DNA of 46,539 nt from NCBI GenBank assembly GCA_945874115.1, contig CAMCFD010000002.1:1-46539 (forward strand), given 5' to 3'. The DNA is from Rickettsia typhi. GTDB taxonomy: Bacteria > Pseudomonadota > Alphaproteobacteria > Rickettsiales > UBA1997. The translations under genes and the position numbers were made by a program. Shown in pieces: positions 41,496-46,539 of this stretch. The notes beneath the pieces are model-generated. The model did no database searches, was not told where the DNA came from, and worked only from the letters and a program-made list of their open reading frames with translations. Position 1 is the stretch's first letter. Every line of letters starts with the position of its first letter.

Positions 41496-42152
41496 CTAGA
41501 TTATTTTTTGTCCGGTTGATTGCCAGTCTTTTAAGAAAGTTTCCAATCCTTTGTCAGTTAGTGGGTGAGAAACAAGCTGTTTTAAAACTTTTGCAGGAAT
41601 TGTAGCAACATCAGCGCCCATTTTCGCAGAATTAACTATGTGCATTGGACTACGAATTGAGGCGACCAAAACTTGTGTTTTGAAGTTTGGATAATTGTTA
41701 TAAATTGTGCAAATTTCTTCGATTAATCCAAGGCCTTCTTGACCAACATCGTCAAGTCTTCCGACGAATGGTGAAACGAAAGTCGCGCCAGCTTTTGCGG
41801 CCAAAATTGCTTGCGCGGCTGAAAAACAAAGTGTTACGTTGGTTTGAATTCCTTTGTCTGAGAAATATTTGCAAGCTTTTAGGCCGTCAATTGTCATCGG
41901 CAATTTTATGCAGACATTTTTGGCGATTTTGCTCAAAATTTCACCTTCTTTAATTATGGTTTCATAATCAATTGCAGCAACTTCGGCGCTTACGGGGCCC
42001 TCAACGATGTCGCAAATTTCTTTGATGATAGTTTTAAAATCGCGCCCAGCTTTAGCGATTAATGACGGGTTGGTTGTTACTCCGTCAAGCATTCCAAAGC
42101 TTGCAATTTCTTTAATTTCGTTAATATCAGCTGAATCTATAAAAAATTTCAT
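41496..42152 (-). CDS. TalC-type transaldolase / fructose-6-phosphate aldolase family
   Basis: A 218-residue small transaldolase of the class I aldolase fold. FFIDSADINEI, DGVTTNPSLI (23-32) and the Schiff-base Lys83 in CIKLPMT are intact. NVTLCFSAAQAILAAKAGATFVSPFVGRLDDVG and VLVASIRSP follow. The SPFVGRLDD form fits bacterial TalC-type transaldolases of the pentose phosphate pathway better than E. coli FSA, so transaldolase activity is favoured, though the two cannot be separated with certainty. A good promoter lies just upstream, and it is divergent from priA. Confidence 0.9.
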   Translation of the reverse strand: MKFFIDSADINEIKEIASFGMLDGVTTNPSLIAKAGRDFKTIIKEICDIVEGPVSAEVAAIDYETIIKEGEILSKIAKNVCIKLPMTIDGLKACKYFSDKGIQTNVTLCFSAAQAILAAKAGATFVSPFVGRLDDVGQEGLGLIEEICTIYNNYPNFKTQVLVASIRSPMHIVNSAKMGADVATIPAKVLKQLVSHPLTDKGLETFLKDWQSTGQKII

Positions 42153-42191
42153 AAAAATGTTAAATAGTTGTTAAAATTTAAGGTTCTTGCT

Positions 42192-42220
42192 ATTATAATT
42201 GCTAAAACTGTGTAAATCAA
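42192..42220 (-). promoter_or_regulatory. Predicted sigma70-type promoter of the talC-like gene
   Basis: On the minus strand TTGATT (42215-42220) and a perfect TATAAT (42192-42197) are separated by exactly 17 nt, about 40 nt before the ATG. For the divergent priA a TTGCCG-16-TATAAA pair (42229-42256) exists but would give a leader of only a few bases, so it is doubtful. Confidence 0.6.
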
Positions 42221-42265
42221 CATAAAATTTGCCGGTTTTGCATTTTAAAATATAAATAAAATTGA

Positions 42266-44263
42266 ATGGAAAAGTTTTTTAGCGTTTTGCTTACATTGCC
42301 ATTTAACGAGGGTTTTAGCTATAAAAGTTGCGATTTAACGATTGAGGTCGGCGATATTGTAAAAGTTCCGTTTGGAAAAAGATCGCTTTTTGGAGTTGTA
42401 ATCGACAAGCTTAGTTTTGAAGAATTTAGCGCGAAAAACACGCTTGATTTAGCGAAAATAAAAGAGATTTCTTGCAAAAACAACCTGATAAAATTAGATG
42501 TAAAAATACTTGAATTTATTGACAAAATTGCAAGTTATAATTTAGCGCCAAAAGGCTTGGTCTTAAAGGCTTTTATCGGATTTTTAAATTCCGATAAAGT
42601 GAAAGATGAGAAGATCGCTAAAAGTTCTTTTTTACAAGAAATAAATGTTAAAAATTTTCAGTTAAAAAGCCTGTCGCAAAATCAACATGAAATTGCCAAA
42701 AAAATCGTTGAAGATTTTGAAAATAAAAGTAAAAATGTTGTTCTTATTGATGGCGTTACGGGCTCTGGAAAAACTGAAGTTTATTTTGAAGTAATCGCCC
42801 AAACCTTGAAAGAAAAAGATGCGCAAGTTTTGGTTATGTTGCCAGAAATTGCCCTTACAAGCCAAATAGTTTCGCGCTTTGAGGGTGTTTTTGGCTTTAA
42901 ACCGGCCTTGTGGCATTCAAAAATTTCAAAAAAAGAGAAAAGAGATATTTTTTATGGAATCGCCAATAGTTCAGTCAAAGTCTTGATTGGTGCGCGTTCA
43001 AGCCTTTTGCTGCCTTTTAAAAATCTACGCCTAACTGTGGTTGATGAAGAACATGATTCTTCATATAAACAAGAAGAGATTTTTAACTTTAACGCTCGCG
43101 ACATGGCGATTTTAAAGGCGCAAATCGATAAATCAAATGTCATTTTATCGTCGGCAACGCCATCTTTAGAGAGTTTTTATAACGCAAAAAGTGGTAAATA
43201 TGGCTATTTTTCGCTTGGCGAGCAATTTAACCAAAAAATTAATGCCGTAAACATAATAGATTTAAAGCGCGAGAAGCTTAAAAAAGACAGTTTTATTTCG
43301 ACGCAATTATTAGACGAATTAGCGAAAAATTTTGCCAAAAAACATCAGAGTTTGCTGTTTTTAAATCGCCGCGGATATTCTCCTATAACGCTTTGCAAGG
43401 CTTGTGGAGAAAAAGTGAATTGCCCCAATTGTTCATCATATTTGGTTCATCACAAAGCCTTAAAAAACTCAATTTGCCATTATTGCGGACATAATGAAAA
43501 TTTTTCGTCAGATTGCAGAAAGTGCCTTGAAAAAAATTCAATTATAAATTTCGGAGTTGGTGTAGAGAAGCTTAAAGAGGAAGTTGAGGCTGTTTTTCCT
43601 GAGGCGAAAATTATGGTTGTGACAAGCGATAATTTGGCGAATTTTAAAGATGTTGAAAGTTTGGTTAAAAAAATCACAGAAAATGGTGTTGACATCATCA
43701 TAGGAACGCAAATGATCGCCAAGGGCTATGATTTTCCGAATTTAACTATGGTTGGCGTCGTTGACGCCGATAGTGCCTTCTATTCGTCAGATTTGAAGTC
43801 TAGCGAGAAATCTTTTCAGCTTCTCAGCCAAGTTTTTGGAAGGGCGGGGCGTAAAGATCATCAGGGTAGAGTTTTTGTGCAAACTTACAACCCTGAAAAT
43901 TTTATTTTAAAAAAACTTATTGCAAATGATAAAAATGGGTTTTATAACTTTGAGTTAGAAAATAGAAAAGCGTCAAATATGCCGCCTTTTGCAAAAATGG
44001 CCAATATTGTCGTGAATTCTCTACAGCAAGAAAAGGCTTTGAGAGCGGCGAAAGATATAGTAAAAAATGTTCCTTTTAGTGATAAAATAGAAGTCTTCGG
44101 ACCAGCTCCGGCGCTTCTTTTTCGCTTAAGAAACAGATATTATTACAATATTTTTTTGAAGGTCGAAAGAAAAATTAACTTGCAGAAATTAATTTTAGAT
44201 ATTACAAATAGAGTTGACTTTTTAAATCAAGTTAGTGTAAAAATTGATATAGATCCACAATAA
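42266..44263 (+). CDS. priA: Primosomal protein N' (replication restart helicase PriA)
   Basis: A 665-residue superfamily 2 3'-to-5' helicase that reloads DnaB at stalled forks. The N-terminal DNA-binding domain (about 1-110) is followed by Walker A GVTGSGKT (163-170), Walker B DEEH (260-263) and a zinc-binding insert with eight Cys (377, 380, 386, 389, 404, 407, 417, 420). GTQMIAKGYDFPNLTMVGVVDAD and QVFGRAGRKD follow in the second RecA-like lobe. Length is slightly under the E. coli protein (732), as in other alphaproteobacteria. It heads a plus-strand run with the next three genes. Confidence 0.95.
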   Translation: MEKFFSVLLTLPFNEGFSYKSCDLTIEVGDIVKVPFGKRSLFGVVIDKLSFEEFSAKNTLDLAKIKEISCKNNLIKLDVKILEFIDKIASYNLAPKGLVLKAFIGFLNSDKVKDEKIAKSSFLQEINVKNFQLKSLSQNQHEIAKKIVEDFENKSKNVVLIDGVTGSGKTEVYFEVIAQTLKEKDAQVLVMLPEIALTSQIVSRFEGVFGFKPALWHSKISKKEKRDIFYGIANSSVKVLIGARSSLLLPFKNLRLTVVDEEHDSSYKQEEIFNFNARDMAILKAQIDKSNVILSSATPSLESFYNAKSGKYGYFSLGEQFNQKINAVNIIDLKREKLKKDSFISTQLLDELAKNFAKKHQSLLFLNRRGYSPITLCKACGEKVNCPNCSSYLVHHKALKNSICHYCGHNENFSSDCRKCLEKNSIINFGVGVEKLKEEVEAVFPEAKIMVVTSDNLANFKDVESLVKKITENGVDIIIGTQMIAKGYDFPNLTMVGVVDADSAFYSSDLKSSEKSFQLLSQVFGRAGRKDHQGRVFVQTYNPENFILKKLIANDKNGFYNFELENRKASNMPPFAKMANIVVNSLQQEKALRAAKDIVKNVPFSDKIEVFGPAPALLFRLRNRYYYNIFLKVERKINLQKLILDITNRVDFLNQVSVKIDIDPQ

Positions 44264-44287
44264 ATTTATTAATTAAATTATTAAAAT

Positions 44288-44662
44288 ATGAAAAGCGTAT
44301 TGAGTATGTTCAAAGTGAAAGACGCAGAAAATGAAGGCGCTACTACTCGCAACAGCAGCCTAGCTTCGCAAAATGATTTTCAAGATTTCGAAGATGATTT
44401 TTATGATGAAAGTGAAGATTCTTCTGGAGATGTTTTTGAAGATTTTACAAATAAAGTTCAATCTTTGCTTGACGAGGGCGCTATGGCTCTTGAAATTGCT
44501 GAAGAAAAAACTGCACAACTTGAAGAAGTTGAAGCTGGTTCTTCAAAATATAAAATGCTAGTTGAAGAAATCAAAATTGCTCAAGCTGACGCTAGACAAA
44601 ATTTTGATGACGCTGAATTTTTGATTCAAAAAGCAAATGAAATTCTAGAAAATAACGCATAA
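44288..44662 (+). CDS. Uncharacterised acidic coiled-coil protein
   Basis: I do not recognise this 124-residue protein. The N-terminal 55 residues are polar and very acidic (DFQDFEDDFYDESEDSSGD), probably disordered. Residues about 55-122 are predicted helical with heptad-like spacing (VQSLLDEGAMALEIAEEK, LVEEIKIAQADARQN, AEFLIQKANEIL). It has no signal peptide, Cys or membrane segment. The coding call rests on codon pattern, an open frame filling the space between priA (24 nt) and trxA (4 nt), and the same strand. An adaptor or regulatory role is only a guess. Confidence 0.7.
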   Translation: MKSVLSMFKVKDAENEGATTRNSSLASQNDFQDFEDDFYDESEDSSGDVFEDFTNKVQSLLDEGAMALEIAEEKTAQLEEVEAGSSKYKMLVEEIKIAQADARQNFDDAEFLIQKANEILENNA

Positions 44663-44666
44663 GTTT

Positions 44667-44984
44667 ATGACAAAAGAAACCTCTGATCAAAATTTTTCGC
44701 AAGATGTTCTTCAATCAAAGGTTGCGGTGTTGGTTGATTTTTGGGCTCCATGGTGCGGTCCTTGTCGTCAATTGTCTCCAATTATTGACGAAATCTCGAA
44801 AGAAACCGCGGGAAAATTTGAAGTTGTCAAATGTAATATTGATGAAAATCCGGAAGTTCCTTCAAAATATGGTGTTCGAAGCATTCCTACTTTGATGATT
44901 TTTAAAGACGGAAAAATGGTTGATACTAAAATTGGATCGTTGCCAAAAAGCGCTTTGAATGAATGGATTAAAAACAATCTCTAG
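44667..44984 (+). CDS. trxA: Thioredoxin
   Basis: A 105-residue cytoplasmic thioredoxin with the redox motif WAPWCGPC (Cys30/Cys33), DFW before it, the buried VKCNIDENPEVPSKYGVRSIPTL strand with cis-Pro in SIPT, and FKDGKMVDTKIG. Length is standard. It reduces protein disulfides with NADPH-thioredoxin reductase. It starts 4 nt after the acidic protein gene, and its 3' end overlaps the next gene by 26 nt in another frame. Confidence 0.95.
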   Translation: MTKETSDQNFSQDVLQSKVAVLVDFWAPWCGPCRQLSPIIDEISKETAGKFEVVKCNIDENPEVPSKYGVRSIPTLMIFKDGKMVDTKIGSLPKSALNEWIKNNL

Positions 44985-45921
44985 TTTTTATCAAAACAAA
45001 GAGATCTTGCTTGAAAAATGCTACGAAAATTTCGTTTCTGCGCTTGGCTTTGTTCCTAAGTTTGGCGTGGAAATAGAATTTTATCTTATCGACAAAAACA
45101 AATCTGAAAAACTTTCCGACGATTTAAGAATTGATGAATTTATTGCTGCGTTTAAGCGCTATTTTGCATGTGATGAGCTGGTTTATGAAATTGAGAAAGA
45201 AAGAGGTCAGGGGCAAATCGAAGTTAAAATTGCTTATTCAAATAATCTTATTTTGGTTGCGCAAAAAATCGCGCAAATAAAAGAAATCGCGAAAAATATT
45301 GCCGACAAAATTGATTTGCTTGCGAATTTTGACGCGCAAATATTCGACGATGATTGCGGAAGTGCGCTGCAATTTAATTTTTCTTTACATGATTTTGAAG
45401 GTAAAAATTTGTTTGTTAAAAAAGACGAATTGTTTTTTTATTCAATTGCGGGAATGCTTGATTTTATTGATGAGATGATGATTTTTTGCGCACCAAATGA
45501 AAAAGATTATCGGCGTTTTGATGTTTCTTTAAATAAAAATTTGCATAAAAATGGAAAATTTTGCGCGCCCATAAATATAAGTTGTGGCGTTGATAACAGA
45601 ACTTCGGCGGTTAGATTTTTCAGCGGAAATTCTGATCAAAAAAAATATTCTGTCGAGAAATTTTTCGTCAAAGATAAATCTCAAAATAGAATAGAATTTC
45701 GTGTTGCCAGTTCGAATTGTGAGCCTAGATTAGTCATGTCGTCGCTGTTATTTGCGGTTTATTTCGCGATTAAAAATTCTCTAAAACTAGAAGATAATTT
45801 GTTGATTTATGGCAATGCTTTTGACGAGCAATATAATTTGCCTGAGTTTGTTAAGAATTTAGATGGCGCTCGAGAATGCTTTGAAAACAGCAGATTGCGC
45901 CAATTTCTTGTGAAAATTTAA
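44959..45921 (+). CDS. Short divergent glutamine-synthetase-like protein
   Basis: A 320-residue protein with glutamine synthetase catalytic-domain features. FGVEIEFYL (Glu38, Glu40) and ERGQGQIEVK (Glu81, Glu88) correspond to metal-binding Glu motifs; APNEKDYRRF, NRTSAVRF and RIEFRVASSNCEPRL match the later nucleotide and glutamate-binding motifs. It lacks the N-terminal beta-grasp domain, and the usual HVH of the GxGxHVH motif is replaced by QFN (138-140). Normal glutamine synthesis is therefore doubtful; a gamma-glutamyl ligase or non-catalytic role is possible. The ATG at 44959 overlaps trxA by 26 nt, and a TTG at 45007 is an alternative start. It converges on mltA. Confidence 0.65.
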   Translation: MNGLKTISSFYQNKEILLEKCYENFVSALGFVPKFGVEIEFYLIDKNKSEKLSDDLRIDEFIAAFKRYFACDELVYEIEKERGQGQIEVKIAYSNNLILVAQKIAQIKEIAKNIADKIDLLANFDAQIFDDDCGSALQFNFSLHDFEGKNLFVKKDELFFYSIAGMLDFIDEMMIFCAPNEKDYRRFDVSLNKNLHKNGKFCAPINISCGVDNRTSAVRFFSGNSDQKKYSVEKFFVKDKSQNRIEFRVASSNCEPRLVMSSLLFAVYFAIKNSLKLEDNLLIYGNAFDEQYNLPEFVKNLDGARECFENSRLRQFLVKI

Positions 45922-45930
45922 GCGCAAAAT

Positions 45931-46539
45931 CTACCAGCGAGAAGGTCGGTTGTTGATTTTTTCGACGACATTATTTGGCAAAAGCGCATAATATTGGCCG
46001 CTGAAAGCCATTGAAGAGGCTTTATCTTCTGCCTCAAGGCCATAGCCGAAAAATATATCGCCGCGCACAACTCCTTTGATTGCTGAACCTGTATCTTGCG
46101 CGATGAATAATTTATTGTAATCTTTTCCGCCGACTTTTGTTTCAAGCCAAAGTGGCATTCCGTATGGAATTATATCACTGTCAACCGCAAGAGAATGTTC
46201 GGCGGTGAGCTCAACCCCTTGTCCGCCAGTGACAAATTCATCAGCTGAGGTTTTGAAGAAAATGTATGAGGCATTGAAATTCATGGCTTCGCGCGCTTCT
46301 TTCGGATTTTCTTTGAGCCATTTTTTAATATTTTGCGCTGAAATTTCGTTTGGTTTCAGAAGTTTATTATCGAGTAAATAATTTGAAATTGCAGAAAATG
46401 GTAAATTATTTTTCGCCGCAAAGGCTACTCTGACAACGCTTCCGCTTGGCAGCTTTATTCGGCCTGATCCTTGAATGTGCATAAAAAATAATTCGACTTC
46501 GTCATCAACATAGAAAAGTTCAAGGCCTTTATTTTCAAG
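45931..46539 (-). CDS. mltA: MltA-type lytic transglycosylase, C-terminal part (5' end outside window)
   Basis: The frame is open to the window edge; an apparent Met at 46482 is internal, because upstream codons read LFYVDDEVELFFMHIQGSGR, the conserved entry to the MltA domain. MltA cleaves peptidoglycan to 1,6-anhydromuropeptides in the periplasm. Visible features are HIQGSGRIKLPSG, SYIFFK, GQGVELTAEHSLAVD, IPYGMPLWLET and the 3D-domain FIAQDTGSAIKGVVRGDIFFGYG with the catalytic Asp. The C-terminus ends NNRPSRW. About half of the protein is present, and the signal peptide and N-terminal half lie outside the window. Confidence 0.9.
   Translation of the reverse strand, partial: LENKGLELFYVDDEVELFFMHIQGSGRIKLPSGSVVRVAFAAKNNLPFSAISNYLLDNKLLKPNEISAQNIKKWLKENPKEAREAMNFNASYIFFKTSADEFVTGGQGVELTAEHSLAVDSDIIPYGMPLWLETKVGGKDYNKLFIAQDTGSAIKGVVRGDIFFGYGLEAEDKASSMAFSGQYYALLPNNVVEKINNRPSRW

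Noticed and set aside
44959..45921. Glutamate-cysteine ligase (GshA) identity for the GS-like protein
   Set aside because: The early FGVEIEF motif could fit, but the later GQGQIE, NRTSAVR and RIEFR motifs follow the glutamine synthetase order.
1..46539. CRISPR arrays, insertion sequences, phage genes or rRNA
   Set aside because: No regularly spaced direct repeats, transposase or integrase motifs, or rRNA-like stretches were found on either strand.

Overview
The window is AT-rich, gene-dense DNA from a Gram-negative bacterium. An outer membrane is implied by lptD, and a murein sacculus by an MltA-type transglycosylase. Genes use the standard bacterial code, are packed with 1-20 nt overlaps, and mostly lack strong Shine-Dalgarno sequences. 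The housekeeping genes (thrS, glmS, yajC-secD, lptD, talC-like, priA, trxA, mltA), the base composition and a composite CCGTCATTGCGG-type palindromic repeat suggest an AT-rich alphaproteobacterium, perhaps Rickettsiales or Holosporales-like. That placement is inference; no rRNA gene is present.

Region 1 (1-34.7 kb) is a large surface-glycan island. It starts inside a GDP-mannose 3,5-epimerase-like gene. A minus-strand operon follows (PLP sugar aminotransferase, sugar N-formyltransferase, family 2 glycosyltransferase), suggesting an N-formylated amino sugar. A plus-strand run from 4.2 kb holds an SDR epimerase, a nucleotide-sugar dehydrogenase, two methyltransferases, a carbamoylation cassette (SxtJ-like, DUF5989-like, NodU/TobZ carbamoyltransferase, SGNH-like protein), a polytopic GT-C-like protein, a WecE-type aminotransferase with a GNAT acetyltransferase, a GtrA/GtrB-like pair, another methyltransferase and a second nucleotide-sugar dehydrogenase.

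From 19.6 to 31.1 kb a long co-directional operon carries the pseudaminic acid pathway pseB-pseC-pseH-pseI-pseF. It continues into a HisH2-HisF2-PseA/WbpG-type amidotransferase trio, which probably makes an acetamidino nonulosonate, then a GT-B-like candidate transferase, a small secreted YINPGTGS protein, a two-domain methyltransferase and a membrane sulfatase/phosphoethanolamine-transferase-like enzyme. The missing pathway step, pseG, sits about 8 kb away on the opposite strand, directly behind thrS and followed by an FkbM methyltransferase. All six enzymes from UDP-GlcNAc to CMP-pseudaminic acid are therefore present.

Region 2 (34.7-46.5 kb) is mostly core genome: a GIY-YIG protein, a composite palindromic repeat, tRNA-Ala(GGC), glmS, the minus-strand operon yajC-secD-lptD, a talC-like gene, priA, an unrecognised acidic protein, trxA, a short divergent glutamine-synthetase-fold protein overlapping trxA, and the C-terminal part of mltA. 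GlmS feeds the UDP-GlcNAc pool used by PseB.

The most interesting points are the split pse pathway with pseG behind thrS, a HisF paralogue lacking the first catalytic aspartate, an accessory domain apparently shared by a glycosyltransferase and a methyltransferase of the island, an inverted repeat over the pse promoter start site, and the truncated glutamine-synthetase-like protein. No CRISPR array, transposase or phage gene was seen.
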